Shown piece after piece: positions 16,316 to 26,100 of a stretch of 64,000 nt of DNA. The stretch comes from JBJEFI01 sp051873875. Its GTDB lineage: Bacteria; Bacillota; Bacilli; Bacillales; Bacillaceae_G. Under the pieces are notes generated by a model. It saw only the letters and a program-made list of their open reading frames with translations. It was not told the DNA's origin and ran no database searches. The stretch spans positions 62,001-126,000 of the forward strand of contig JBJEFI010000048.1 of NCBI GenBank assembly GCA_051873875.1. Reading direction: 5' to 3'. Both the position numbers and the translations under genes were made by a program. Every line of letters begins with the position of its first letter. The stretch's first letter is position 1.

Positions 16316-17183
16316 CTTCTTCTTTTTCTTCAAAATCGCTTGGTACTTCAAAGGTTAAATCACCTAATTTACCACCACGAAGTTCACGAATAATTAATTC
16401 TGCTGCTTTATCATAATCGATAAAACCACCGCTTACCATACAACCACGTTTTTTGCCGATTTCCTCAAATAAAGCAACTCCTTCTTCAGGAATTTCAGTT
16501 AAATGAAAACGTTCTTCTAAACGTGTTGGATAGTGTTCTTTCATATAATTCAATGCAAACAACGTAATATCTTGCAAATTTAAAATCGTATCTTTAATTG
16601 CACCAGTTGTTGCTAATTTATATCCTACTAATTCATCTTCGAACTTTGGCCAAAGAATACCTGGTGTGTCTAATAACTCCATCTCTTTTCCTACTTTAAT
16701 CCATTGCTGTGCTTGCGTTACACCAGGGCGATCTCCTGTTTTTGCAATGTTTTTATTGGCAAGACGATTGATAAGGGTTGATTTCCCTACGTTTGGTATC
16801 CCAACAATTAAAGCTCGAATAGCACGAGGCCTTACACCTTTTGCCGCCATTTTATCAAACTTTTCTTTCGTTAATAGTTTACAGCTATCAATAATTTGCT
16901 TTAATCCTCTTCCTGACTTCGCATCGACAGGAAGTGCCGTTAAACCTTGTTCTTTAAAATAAGTAATCCACTCTTTTGTTTTATGATTATCAGCTAAATC
17001 TGCTTTGTTTAAAATAACTAAACGAGGTTTATGCTGAACAATTTCATCAATCATTGGATTTCGTGATGATAAAGGTAACCTTGCATCTACTAATTCAATT
17101 ACAACATCAATTAGTTTTAATTTTTCTGTTACTTGTCGGCGAGCTTTCGCCATATGTCCAGGAAACCATTGAATTGTTGCCAT
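16302..17183 (-). CDS. rbgA: Ribosome biogenesis GTPase RbgA (YlqF)
   Basis: Late 50S assembly factor. 293 residues from the ATG at 17181-17183 (MATIQWFPGHMAKARR, SD AGGTG); an upstream in-frame GTG is less likely. Circularly permuted GTPase: G4 NKAD (59-62) precedes G1 GIPNVGKST (128-136) and G3 DTPG (172-175). The C-terminal ANTAR-like helical domain follows. Between lepB and rnhB, as in B. subtilis. Confidence 0.97.
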   Translation of the reverse strand: MATIQWFPGHMAKARRQVTEKLKLIDVVIELVDARLPLSSRNPMIDEIVQHKPRLVILNKADLADNHKTKEWITYFKEQGLTALPVDAKSGRGLKQIIDSCKLLTKEKFDKMAAKGVRPRAIRALIVGIPNVGKSTLINRLANKNIAKTGDRPGVTQAQQWIKVGKEMELLDTPGILWPKFEDELVGYKLATTGAIKDTILNLQDITLFALNYMKEHYPTRLEERFHLTEIPEEGVALFEEIGKKRGCMVSGGFIDYDKAAELIIRELRGGKLGDLTFEVPSDFEEKEEEGTQ

Positions 17184-17192
17184 GAACTTCAC

Positions 17193-17750
17193 CTACTTTA
17201 CAATTCTAATATCATTTAGTGGCCAATAAATAATGTTAGTTTTACCAAAAACAGCATCAATCGGAACAAAGCCAATTTGGCGACTATCTTTGCTGTAGCG
17301 TCGATTGTCTCCCATTACAAATAGATGTCCTTCTGGCACTTTACTTTGTCCTGTCAGTTGTTCTAAGGTAAAATCATACGTTAATGGACCATCTGTCACT
17401 TCACTTTTATATTCTTCTAAATAAGGCTCTTCATAAGCCTTTCCATTTATGTACAATGTATCATTTCGATATTCAACTTTATCCCCAGGTAAGCCAATAA
17501 CACGTTTAATATAATCCTTCGATTCTGTTGCTTTAAAAACAATAATATCAAAACGATCTGGTTCTCCAATATAGTTAGAAAGTTTATTTACAATCATTCG
17601 ATCACGGTCATGTAAAGTTGGCATCATTGAAACACCATCTACTAAGATTGGTGCAAATAAAAATTGACGAATGACAAAGGCTATAACCAATGCCACTACA
17701 ATTGCTTTTATCCACTCTACTAACCCACTTTGTTGTTTTTCCTTTGCCAT
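17193..17750 (-). CDS. lepB: Type I signal peptidase (Sip/LepB family)
   Basis: Cleaves signal peptides of secreted proteins at the outer face of the membrane. 185 residues, the short Gram-positive form with one N-terminal membrane anchor (about 15-35). Catalytic Ser41 in DGVSMMPTL and Lys82 in DYIKRVIGLPGD; GDNRRYSKDSR is box E. ATG start with a long GAGGGGGG SD. Just downstream of rplS and its terminator. Equivalent of the Sip paralogues of B. subtilis; which one cannot be told. Confidence 0.94.
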   Translation of the reverse strand: MAKEKQQSGLVEWIKAIVVALVIAFVIRQFLFAPILVDGVSMMPTLHDRDRMIVNKLSNYIGEPDRFDIIVFKATESKDYIKRVIGLPGDKVEYRNDTLYINGKAYEEPYLEEYKSEVTDGPLTYDFTLEQLTGQSKVPEGHLFVMGDNRRYSKDSRQIGFVPIDAVFGKTNIIYWPLNDIRIVK

Positions 17751-17799
17751 TAAAATGCCCCCCTCATAAAAAAACTATCTTTTTATAATATAATTAGGA

Positions 17800-17827
17800 A
17801 AAAAGGAGCTTGATATACAAGCTCCTA
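17800..17827 (-). terminator. Terminator after rplS
   Basis: A 9-bp stem, AGGAGCTTG / CAAGCTCCT, loop TATAT, then TTTTT on the minus strand. Confidence 0.9.
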
Positions 17828-17835
17828 AATAACAA

Positions 17836-18180
17836 TTATCGGATTTCTTTAATACGAGCAGCTTTACCAGATAATGCACGTAAGTAATAAAGTTTTGCAC
17901 GACGTACTTTACCACGACGAACAACATCAAGTTGTGCAATCTTTGGTGAATGAACTGGGAATGTACGCTCTACGCCTACACCGTAAGAAACTTTACGAAC
18001 TGTGAAAGTTTCGCTGATACCGCCACCACGACGTTTGATTACAACACCTTCAAATAACTGGATACGCTCACGAGTACCCTCAACTACTTTCACGTGTACG
18101 CGAACAGTGTCACCAGGACGGAAAGCTGGAAGATTTGTTTTTAATTGTTCTTTTGTAATTTCTGCAATAATGTTTTGCAT
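17836..18180 (-). CDS. rplS: 50S ribosomal protein L19
   Basis: Sits at the subunit interface of the 50S. 114 residues, the family standard; FRPGDTVRVHVKVVEG and the basic C-terminus LYYLRALSGKAARIKE are L19 signatures. ATG start with AAAGGAGCG SD. It has its own promoter and a leader of about 90 nt although trmD ends immediately upstream, and it is closed by a terminator, so it can be expressed apart from rimM-trmD. Confidence 0.98.
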   Translation of the reverse strand: MQNIIAEITKEQLKTNLPAFRPGDTVRVHVKVVEGTRERIQLFEGVVIKRRGGGISETFTVRKVSYGVGVERTFPVHSPKIAQLDVVRRGKVRRAKLYYLRALSGKAARIKEIR

Positions 18181-18267
18181 TGAAATCGCTCCTTTTCCAC
18201 AGACGCTCTTGCGACTCCTTGGTCACAGCGGAACATCGCTAATTTATACCTACATACGTAAGTCACA
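18181..18267 (-). ncRNA. L19 leader (ribosomal protein autoregulatory leader), probable
   Basis: A leader of about 90 nt between the rplS promoter and start codon. It contains short stems such as AGCG/CGCT and ends in the SD. An L19 leader motif is known upstream of rplS in Firmicutes. Assignment rests on position and local stems; I did not fold it against the family model. Confidence 0.5.
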
Positions 18268-18273
18268 AAAGTT

Positions 18274-18302
18274 ATCATAACATAAATAAAAAGTGGATGC
18301 AA
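18274..18302 (-). promoter_or_regulatory. Sigma-A promoter for rplS
   Basis: TTGCAT (18297-18302), 17 bp, TATGAT (18274-18279). It begins nine bases downstream of the trmD stop. Confidence 0.75.
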
Positions 18303-18310
18303 TATACTTC

Positions 18311-19042
18311 TTATTCATTCTTAAATTCTTCTATCCAAGCCTTTTCTTGCTTCGTTAGTTCTTTATGTTGCAATAGATCAGGACGTCTTGTATACGTTCT
18401 TTTTAAGGACTCACGATGGCGCCATTCCTCTATTTTTGCATGATTTCCAGACAATAAAACATCCGGCACTTTTAAGCCTCGAAAATCGGCTGGTCTTGTG
18501 TAATGAGGGTGCTCTAACAACCCAGTACTAAATGAATCTTCCACTGCTGAACTTTCATTTCCTAATACCTCTGGTAACAACCTTACAACTGCGTCTGTAA
18601 TTACCATTGAGGCAAGTTCTCCACCCGTTAACACAAAATCACCAATTGATATCTCGTCTGTTACTAAATGCTGACGAATACGCTCATCATAGCCTTCATA
18701 ATGGCCACATAAGAAAATTAGATGCTCTTCCTTTGCTAATTCTTCCGCCTTTTGTTGTGTAAAGCGTTCTCCTTGTGGGCACATCAAAATAACACGTGGC
18801 TTTGTTACCGTTTCTTTCGTCAATGCATCTACTGCATCAAATAGCGGCTGTGGTGCAAGTACCATTCCTGCCCCTCCGCCGTATGGATAATCATCTACTT
18901 TATTATGTCTATCTGTTGTATAGTCACGAAAATTGTGCACTGAAATATGAGCAGCCTCTTTTTCCTGTGCTTTTTTCAAAATAGATGCTCCAAATACACC
19001 ATGAAACATTTCTGGAAATAGAGTTAAAATATCAATTTTCAT
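18311..19042 (-). CDS. trmD: tRNA (guanine-37-N1)-methyltransferase TrmD
   Basis: SPOUT-fold enzyme methylating G37 of tRNAs, needed for reading-frame maintenance. 243 residues. The trefoil-knot SAM pocket is visible as LCGHYEGYDERI and IGDFVLTGGELA; the C-terminal HPHYTRPADFRG block is conserved. Its ATG overlaps the rimM TAA by one base (TAATG), so translation is probably coupled. Confidence 0.97.
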   Translation of the reverse strand: MKIDILTLFPEMFHGVFGASILKKAQEKEAAHISVHNFRDYTTDRHNKVDDYPYGGGAGMVLAPQPLFDAVDALTKETVTKPRVILMCPQGERFTQQKAEELAKEEHLIFLCGHYEGYDERIRQHLVTDEISIGDFVLTGGELASMVITDAVVRLLPEVLGNESSAVEDSFSTGLLEHPHYTRPADFRGLKVPDVLLSGNHAKIEEWRHRESLKRTYTRRPDLLQHKELTKQEKAWIEEFKNE

Positions 19043-19554
19043 TACTCAATTAATCCTTCCATTAGATGGATAATAATTTTCTTTTCTTCTACATCAATTT
19101 CTTTTACAATCGATTCAATATATGGAATAAGGGCATCCTTTTTCCCTTTTCTCTTTAAAACCCAAACATCATTGGCGCCTGTTTCAATAATTTCACCAAC
19201 TTTCCCAATCTCTTCTCCTTCTTCTGAGAAGACAATACAACCGATGATTTCATGGTAATAAAATTCATCTTCTTCTAATTCTACTAACTGATCTTCTGTT
19301 ACTTGTAGAAGACAACCTTTAAATTGTTCAACTTCATTTATATTATGAAATTCTTTAAACGTTAATAAATCAAAAGATTTATGTTGTCGATGAGAAGCAA
19401 CCGTTACTTTCACTTGGTCACCCTTACCTTTTTCAATATACAACGTATTTCCAAGTGTGTAACGCTCCTCTGGAAAATCTGTTTTAGAAATAACACGAAC
19501 TTCTCCACGCACACCGTGTGTGTTTACAATTTTACCTACATTATATAATTTCAT
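19042..19554 (-). CDS. rimM: Ribosome maturation factor RimM
   Basis: Helps assemble the 30S head domain near S19. 170 residues from the ATG at 19552-19554 (MKLYNVGKIVNTHGVRGEV), with GAGGTG six bases upstream; the longer open frame would run into the upstream terminator hairpin. N-terminal RimM beta-barrel, then a PRC barrel with GANDVWVLKRKGKKDALIPY. The ylqD gene present here in B. subtilis is missing. Confidence 0.95.
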   Translation of the reverse strand: MKLYNVGKIVNTHGVRGEVRVISKTDFPEERYTLGNTLYIEKGKGDQVKVTVASHRQHKSFDLLTFKEFHNINEVEQFKGCLLQVTEDQLVELEEDEFYYHEIIGCIVFSEEGEEIGKVGEIIETGANDVWVLKRKGKKDALIPYIESIVKEIDVEEKKIIIHLMEGLIE

Positions 19555-19599
19555 TTCTTTCACCTCTATTACAAGCTTCTCCATTTTTTTCGTATGTAT

Positions 19600-19632
19600 A
19601 TGAAAAAAAGGTGAGGAAGTCCTCACCTTTTA
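19600..19632 (-). terminator. Terminator after khpA
   Basis: A stem of about 11 bp, AAAGGTGAGGA / TCCTCACCTTT, then TTTTTTT. It starts at the last base of the khpA stop. rimM follows 50 nt on with no clear promoter, so some read-through is expected. Confidence 0.85.
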
Positions 19633-19866
19633 CTTAATTTCAACACGGACACGTTGCTTTTGTTGATGAGCAACTGCGTTTACAACTGTGCGAATAGCTT
19701 TTGCTACACGACCTTGTTTACCGATAACTTTCCCTACATCTGTAGGATGTACAGATAACGTATATACAATTTCGTTTCCTTTTGTTGTTTCTTTTATTGA
19801 AACTTCTTCCGGAAAATCCACTAAATCCTTCACAATTGCTGCAATTAATCCATTCATACGCGTCAC
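19630..19866 (-). CDS. khpA: KH-domain RNA-binding protein KhpA (YlqC)
   Basis: Small RNA-binding protein; in other Firmicutes KhpA pairs with KhpB/Jag and affects cell division and mRNA. 78 residues with one KH domain, GxxG loop in GKVIGKQGR. The start is uncertain: GTG at 19866 or an ATG three codons later, neither with a good SD, so coupling to rpsP (six bases upstream) is likely. Sits between rpsP and rimM, as ylqC does. Confidence 0.9.
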   Translation of the reverse strand: MTRMNGLIAAIVKDLVDFPEEVSIKETTKGNEIVYTLSVHPTDVGKVIGKQGRVAKAIRTVVNAVAHQQKQRVRVEIK

Positions 19867-19872
19867 AACGAA

Positions 19873-20145
19873 TTACTTGCTGTATTTTGCGTTATGGAAT
19901 TTCTCTAAGATACCTTGTTTAGAGAAAAGGTTACGTACTGTGTCAGATGGTTTTGCACCATTTTGTAACCATTTTAATGCAGCTTCTTCATCAATCTTTA
20001 CTTCAGCTGGTTGAGCTACTGGATTGTAAGTTCCGATTTCTTCAATGAAACGTCCATCACGAGGAGAACGAGAATCTGCAACAACTACACGATAAAAAGG
20101 TGATTTTTTTGCACCCATACGTTTTAAACGAATTTTAACTGCCAT
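19873..20145 (-). CDS. rpsP: 30S ribosomal protein S16
   Basis: Binds 16S rRNA early in 30S assembly. 90 residues from the ATG at 20143-20145 (MAVKIRLKRMGAKKSPFYRVV), SD GGAGGTG; the longer open frame covers the promoter and is not coding. PRDGRFIEEIGTYNP is the S16 signature. First gene of rpsP-khpA, with its own promoter. Confidence 0.98.
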   Translation of the reverse strand: MAVKIRLKRMGAKKSPFYRVVVADSRSPRDGRFIEEIGTYNPVAQPAEVKIDEEAALKWLQNGAKPSDTVRNLFSKQGILEKFHNAKYSK

Positions 20146-20182
20146 AATTAATAGCACCTCCGAATATATTTCACAGTTATTT

Positions 20183-20211
20183 ATAATAGCAACTGTTTTG
20201 ATGTTTGTAAA
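20183..20211 (-). promoter_or_regulatory. Sigma-A promoter for rpsP
   Basis: TTTACA (20206-20211), 17 bp, TATTAT (20183-20188), giving a leader of about 30 nt. Confidence 0.75.
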
Positions 20212-20259
20212 GTATTTTTTCTTAACACATGAAAAATATTTCTTATCCAATACTTAATT

Positions 20260-21603
20260 TTACATAAATGGGAATTTAAAACCTTTTTTCCCTTTGCCTT
20301 TTTGGGCGTTGGACATCATTTTCATCATTTTTTTCATCTCATCAAATTGTTTAACAAGACGATTAATTTCAGGAACAGTTGTACCGCTTCCTTTTGCAAT
20401 TCGTCGCTTACGGCTAGAATTTAATAAATCTGGATTTTCTCTCTCTGCCTTTGTCATGGAACGAATAATGGCTTCAACATGATTAATTTGTTTTTCATCA
20501 AATTGAACATTTTGCATGCCTTTCATCTTATTCATTCCAGGGATCATTTTTAAAATATCTTCCATTGGTCCCATTTTACGAACAGCACCTAATTGTTCTA
20601 AGAAATCATCAAAAGTAAAAGACTGTGTACGCATCTTTAACTCTAGTTCTTTTGCTTTCTCTGCATCAACAGCTGTTTGTGCCTTTTCAATTAGGGTTAA
20701 TACATCGCCCATCCCTAAAATACGGGAAGCCATTCGCTCTGGATGGAAAGATTCTAATGCATCTAATTTTTCCCCTAAACCGACAAATTTAATTGGCGTA
20801 TCTGTAACAGCTTTAATAGATAATGCCGCACCACCACGAGTGTCACCATCTAACTTTGTTAAAACGACTCCCGTTAGACCTAAGTCATCATGAAATTTCT
20901 TCGCTACATCAACGGCACTTTGACCAGTCATTGCATCCACAACTAATAAAATTTCATCAGGATTAGCGATTTCTTTTACGCCTTTTAATTCATCCATTAA
21001 ATTTTCATCAATATGCAGACGACCTGCTGTATCAATTAATACATAATCATGGTGGTCTTCTTTTGCCTTTGCAATCGCCTGTTTCGCAATTTCAACAGGA
21101 CTTACTTGATCACCTAATGAGAAAACAGGCATGTTTAACTGTTTACCTAATGTTTCAAGCTGCTTAATCGCTGCCGGACGATAAATATCCGCTGCTACAA
21201 GCATTGGTTTACGATTGTATTTTTTACGCAATAAATTAGCTAACTTACCCGTTGTTGTTGTTTTACCAGCACCTTGTAATCCAACCATTAAAATAACTGT
21301 TGGTGGGCGATTAGCAACTGCAATTTTGCTTTGCTCTCCACCCATTAAAGCCGTTAATTCATCTTGTACAATTTTCACGACCTGTTGCCCTGGTGTTAAA
21401 CTTTTTAATACTTCTTGCCCAACTGCACGCTCAGAAACACGCTTTACAAAGTCTTTTACAACTTTAAAGTTAACATCTGCTTCTAATAGTGCTAAGCGAA
21501 CTTCTCGCATCATTTCTTTTACGTCTGATTCCGTTACCTTCCCTTTGCCACGAAGCTTCTGCATCGTTTGCTGAAGTCGGTCGGCTAATCCTTCAAATGC
21601 CAT
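20260..21603 (-). CDS. ffh: Signal recognition particle protein Ffh
   Basis: GTPase of the SRP that delivers nascent membrane proteins to FtsY. 447 residues. N domain; G domain with GLQGAGKTTT (108-117), DTAGR and TKLDGD; a methionine-rich M domain for signal-peptide and 4.5S RNA binding, ending in a lysine/phenylalanine tail. ATG start with a GGAGG SD. 12 nt after ylxM, its usual partner. Confidence 0.98.
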   Translation of the reverse strand: MAFEGLADRLQQTMQKLRGKGKVTESDVKEMMREVRLALLEADVNFKVVKDFVKRVSERAVGQEVLKSLTPGQQVVKIVQDELTALMGGEQSKIAVANRPPTVILMVGLQGAGKTTTTGKLANLLRKKYNRKPMLVAADIYRPAAIKQLETLGKQLNMPVFSLGDQVSPVEIAKQAIAKAKEDHHDYVLIDTAGRLHIDENLMDELKGVKEIANPDEILLVVDAMTGQSAVDVAKKFHDDLGLTGVVLTKLDGDTRGGAALSIKAVTDTPIKFVGLGEKLDALESFHPERMASRILGMGDVLTLIEKAQTAVDAEKAKELELKMRTQSFTFDDFLEQLGAVRKMGPMEDILKMIPGMNKMKGMQNVQFDEKQINHVEAIIRSMTKAERENPDLLNSSRKRRIAKGSGTTVPEINRLVKQFDEMKKMMKMMSNAQKGKGKKGFKFPFM

Positions 21604-21615
21604 AATGCCGCCTCC

Positions 21616-21942
21616 TTATTCCAATGTTTCCATGCGCTGAATGATTTCCATTACATCTTCATCCATATTTGAACTTACTAACTGCTTTAATTGTTCAAGT
21701 AAACGTTGACGTTGTTGAAATTTATCTAACAATAGTAATTTTTGTTCATATTCTTCAAGCATCGTTTCTGTTCGTTTGATATTATCATATACTGCTTGTC
21801 GACTCACATTAAATTCTTCTGCAATTTCCCCAAGAGAATAGTCATCTAAATAATAAAGTGACATATAGCTTCTTTGCTTAGGGGTTAACAACGACTGATA
21901 AAAATCAAATAAATAGTTCATTCTCGTTGTTTTTTCGAGCAA
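21616..21942 (-). CDS. ylxM: UPF0122 helix-turn-helix protein YlxM
   Basis: Small protein almost always next to ffh in Gram-positives and linked to the SRP pathway; its exact role is not settled. 108 residues if translation starts at TTG 21942 ((M)LEKTTRMNYLFDFY), six bases after AAGGGGTG and in register with the B. subtilis start; a GTG nine bases upstream overlaps that SD. The sigma-like HTH YSLGEIAEEFNVSRQAVYDN lies in the middle. Has its own promoter. Confidence 0.93.
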   Translation of the reverse strand: MLEKTTRMNYLFDFYQSLLTPKQRSYMSLYYLDDYSLGEIAEEFNVSRQAVYDNIKRTETMLEEYEQKLLLLDKFQQRQRLLEQLKQLVSSNMDEDVMEIIQRMETLE

Positions 21943-21984
21943 TTCCCTCACCCCTTGTTAAGTAAAATACCTTTACATTTTTCT

Positions 21985-22013
21985 AGTTTACAGTGAAAAA
22001 ATTTTCATGTCAA
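21985..22013 (-). promoter_or_regulatory. Sigma-A promoter for ylxM-ffh
   Basis: A consensus TTGACA (22008-22013), 17 bp, TAAACT (21985-21990). The remaining part of this 180-bp gap holds only a weak ACAGA/TCTGT hairpin after ftsY. Confidence 0.7.
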
Positions 22014-22122
22014 GCAGAGGAAGTGCCTTAACGAGAACATTATATTGCTTATAAATATCCATTCTCACAGCACATCCTATTTACTGAAATGAAACAGAAG
22101 ATATCTGTCTATTTCTTTCTAT

Positions 22123-23112
22123 TTATTCTTTTTCTTCCATCATTAAATCGCCGAATAAACCATAGACGAATTGGTTCGCATCAAAGGCTTGTAAATCATC
22201 CATTTTTTCACCTAACCCAACAAACTTAACAGGTACTTTTAATTCACGACGAATAGCTAAAACAATACCACCTTTTGCAGTACCATCTAATTTCGTTAAT
22301 ACAAGACCCGATACATCTGTTGCTTCAGAGAAGATTTTTGCTTGAGACAAGCCATTTTGTCCTGTCGTTGCATCTAGTACAAGCAATACTTCATGAGGAC
22401 CATTTGGTACTTCACGTTCGATTACTCGCTTAACTTTCTCTAATTCTTTCATTAAGTTTACTTTATTTTGAAGACGACCTGCTGTATCACATAGAAGAAC
22501 ATCTACTTTTCTTGCTTTTGCAGCTGCAACCGCATCATACATAACTGCCGCTGGATCAGAACCTGCCGTTTGCTTAATTACGTCTACACCTACACGCTCG
22601 CCCCATACTTCAAGTTGTTCAATGGCCCCTGCACGGAATGTATCGCCAGCTGCAAGTAAAACAGATTTTCCTTCTGATTTAAACTTATGAGCAAGCTTTC
22701 CGATTGTCGTTGTTTTCCCAACGCCGTTTACCCCTACGAATAAAATAACAGTCAAGCCATTCTCTTGCATATTTAAAGAGATATCTGTAGAGGCACCTTC
22801 GTTGTATAACTCTACCATTTTTTCTGAAATTACTTCACGTACTTCTTTTGGATCTTGAATGTTACGGCGTTTTACTTCGTCTTTTAATTCATCAATTAAT
22901 TGTAGAACTGTATTTACCCCAACATCTGCACCAATTAAAATTTCTTCTAACTCATCGAAGAAATCTTCATCTATTTTACGGTAGCGGTATACTAAGTCAT
23001 TTACTTTATCAGAGAAAGAATGACGTGTTTTCTCTAATCCTTGTTTAAACTTTTCTGTTACACTTTCTGTTTGCTGAGATATTTTTTCTTTTAGTTTTTT
23101 AAAAAAGCTCAT
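22123..23112 (-). CDS. ftsY: Signal recognition particle receptor FtsY
   Basis: Membrane-associated SRP receptor GTPase. 329 residues from the ATG at 23110-23112 (MSFFKKLKEK) with AGGAGG seven bases upstream; this matches the B. subtilis length exactly. Short basic N-terminus, N domain, then the G domain with GVNGVGKTTT (127-136), DTAGRLQNK and TKLDGTAKGG. Its start overlaps-abuts the smc stop, so smc-ftsY form a unit. Confidence 0.97.
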   Translation of the reverse strand: MSFFKKLKEKISQQTESVTEKFKQGLEKTRHSFSDKVNDLVYRYRKIDEDFFDELEEILIGADVGVNTVLQLIDELKDEVKRRNIQDPKEVREVISEKMVELYNEGASTDISLNMQENGLTVILFVGVNGVGKTTTIGKLAHKFKSEGKSVLLAAGDTFRAGAIEQLEVWGERVGVDVIKQTAGSDPAAVMYDAVAAAKARKVDVLLCDTAGRLQNKVNLMKELEKVKRVIEREVPNGPHEVLLVLDATTGQNGLSQAKIFSEATDVSGLVLTKLDGTAKGGIVLAIRRELKVPVKFVGLGEKMDDLQAFDANQFVYGLFGDLMMEEKE

Positions 23113-23122
23113 GGTAAACCTC

Positions 23123-26100
23123 CTAATTGACAACTTTATCTGTTACTTCATCTAATCGGACAGAAACAATTTTTGAGACACCTGATTCTTGCATTGTTAC
23201 TCCATAAAGCAGGTCACATTCTTCCATCGTTCCTTTTCGGTGTGTAATAACAATAAACTGTGTTTCATTGCTAAATTTCTTTAAATAATTCGCATAGCGC
23301 ACTACGTTTGCCTCATCTAAAGCTGCTTCTACTTCATCAAGAATACAAAACGGTACAGGACGAACACGTAAAATAGCAAATAATAAAGCAATGGCTGTTA
23401 AGGCTCTTTCTCCACCTGAAAGTAGACTTAAATTTTGGAGTTTCTTTCCTAATGGTTGAGCAACAATTTCTACTCCTGTATTTAATAAGTCATCTGGATT
23501 TACTAAAATCAAGTCTGCACGTCCACCACCAAATAATTCTGTAAACACTTGTTTAAATTCTGCCTTTATTGCGTAGAAAGTGTACTCGAAACGTTTTTTC
23601 ATTTCTTCATCCATTTCACCAATGACTTGATATAACGTTTCTTTCGCCTCTGTTAAATCACTCTGCTGAGAAGCTAAGAAATCATGACGCTCTTTTACAC
23701 GCTCATATTCTTCAATCGCCCCAATATTAACCGTTCCTAACTCTTCAATTGTTCGTTTAATTAATTTAACGCGTTTTTTTGCTTCTTCTATAGAAATCGA
23801 TAAGAAGAACTTCTCTTTTGCTGCTTCAAAAGATAATTGATATGTTTCACGCAAGTGATTTAAACGATTATCTAACTCCACATCTAGACGGTTGATTTTC
23901 ACTTCTTCTTCTTTTAACAATTCAAATAAATATTTATGTTGACGTTTTGTTTCCTTTAATTCATTTTCAATTGTTTCTAGTGTTTCTCCAAGGCTGAAGC
24001 GTTGTTCACGACGAGTACTAATCAATTCGATTGTGACACGACGTTCCCCTTCTTTTCTATCGTATTCTTCTTGAAGGCTTTCTTCTGAAACATCATTATT
24101 TAAAATGTTCGAATGAAGAATGCTAATTTCTTCTTTGGCAGCAGTAATTTGCTGTTCATATTTTTGAATTTCTTCTTTTATGCTACGTATACGTTCTTCT
24201 TTATTTTGAATAACTTGTTCTTGGCTAGCAACTTTTACTTTTAAAGCTGTAATTTGTTGAGATAGTTCTTCTTTAGAAACATGCTCTTGTGTCTTTTGCT
24301 TCGTTAATGATTCAATTTGTTTGTTTAAATCGTCAATTGTTGTTGTTAAACTTTCCATTTCTCGCTCTAATGTAGCCATGCGCTCTTGTTTACGAGTTGA
24401 CTCTTTTAAATTTCCTGCCATTTCAAAGTCATATAAAGAAAGGCGGTCATTAACACTCTTTAATTCTAACTCTATTTTTTGTAATCCATTTTCTTTTTCT
24501 TGTAAGTGTAATCGTTGTTGTTCAAATTTTCCTTTTAGCGCATCAACGTTTCCTTCTTCAGTTGAAATTTGCTTTTTAATCGAACTTACTTCTTCTTCTG
24601 TTTCTTTTGTTTTTTCTTGCATATACGCTAATTTTTCAACTAATTCTTCTAGTTCACGTTGGCGACTTAATAAAGACGATTTTGATGTTTTAGAAGCACC
24701 ACCTGTCATCGAACCGCCAGGATTGACAACATCTCCTTCTAAAGTGACAATTCGGTAGCGATAGGCAATATCTTTTGCGATTGCATTGGCATCTTTTAAT
24801 GTTTTCGCAACAATTATATTTCCTAATAAATTCTTTACAATGTTTTCATTTGCTTTCTCAAATTGAACAAGGTTACTACCGATACCAATAAAACCAGGAT
24901 TATTTTTCGCACGATGAAAAATATCTAGCGGTAATTCTCTCGATTTAATAATATTTCGTGGTAAAAATGTTGCTCTTCCATATTGATTTCTTTTTAAGAA
25001 ACCAATTGCTTTAGAGGCAAATTGTTCATTTTCAACAACAACATGTTGCATACCTGCACCTAAAGCTGTTTCAATCGCTACTTCTATTTCTTGTGGTACA
25101 GTAATTAACTCAGCAACAGCCCCAACAATGCCTTCTAATTCCGTTTCTCTCGCTTTTAACACTTCTCTTACACCTTGATAAAAGCCAGAAAAGTCTTCTT
25201 GCATCGCATCTAACATTTCTTTACGAGACTGGGCTTTTTGTACATAGTGATAGGCTTTATATAATTGTGCCTCTTTTTCACGGTACATTTCTTTTAAAGC
25301 CGCAATATGTTTTGTTCGCTTTGTTGCTTCTTCGCTTAAACGATCTACTTCTTTTTGAACACTTGCTACATCGTCTACCATTGCTTCTTTTGTCGCTGAT
25401 AGTTCTTTTCTCATTGAAAGATAACGATCATTTTCTAAATCTAGTCGTTCACTCTTTTGTGAATCACTATCCGCTTGCTGTTGTAACAAGTTAAATTCAT
25501 TACGATTTGATGCTCGTTCATTTAGTCGTTCAATATATTCACTTTTTAACGCTTCTAACGCTTCTTCAATATTTTGACCAATGGAAGCAAGGAACTCTTC
25601 TTTTTCCTTTAATTGCGTCATTACTTCTTTTAGTTGTTGCTTTATTTGTTTTAATTGTTGCTGTTCATCTTGTTGCGACAGGATCGCATTTTCTTTTAAT
25701 TCTGTGTTCTCGGCAATTTGTTGTTGTAATTGATTGAAATATTTTTTCGAGTTATTTCTACGCTCTCGAATTAACTGCTTTTGACCATCAATTTTCTCAA
25801 TTTCTTTTGTAGCTACAAGTAAAACTTCTTGCAGCTGAGAAATAGATTCGTCTAAAGCTACCATTTCATCTCGATGTTGGGCTACTTTACTTTCTTTTTT
25901 CGATAACGCTGTTGTTAATGTAACTTCTTCTTGTTTATGAACTTCAAATTCTTTCGATAGATGTTCCCATTTTTCATGTAACTCTTCAATTTCATAAACA
26001 ATTAGTGCCCCTTCTACACTTTCGAGTTCTTCTTTTTTCTCTAAGTACTCTTTTGCAATTTCAGATTGCATTCGAAGTGGTTCAATTTGACTCTCTAATT

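Noticed and set aside
19555..19626. Longer RimM N-terminus reaching 19626
   Set aside because: The extra residues cover the khpA terminator hairpin and a strong SD precedes the ATG at 19554, which matches homologues.
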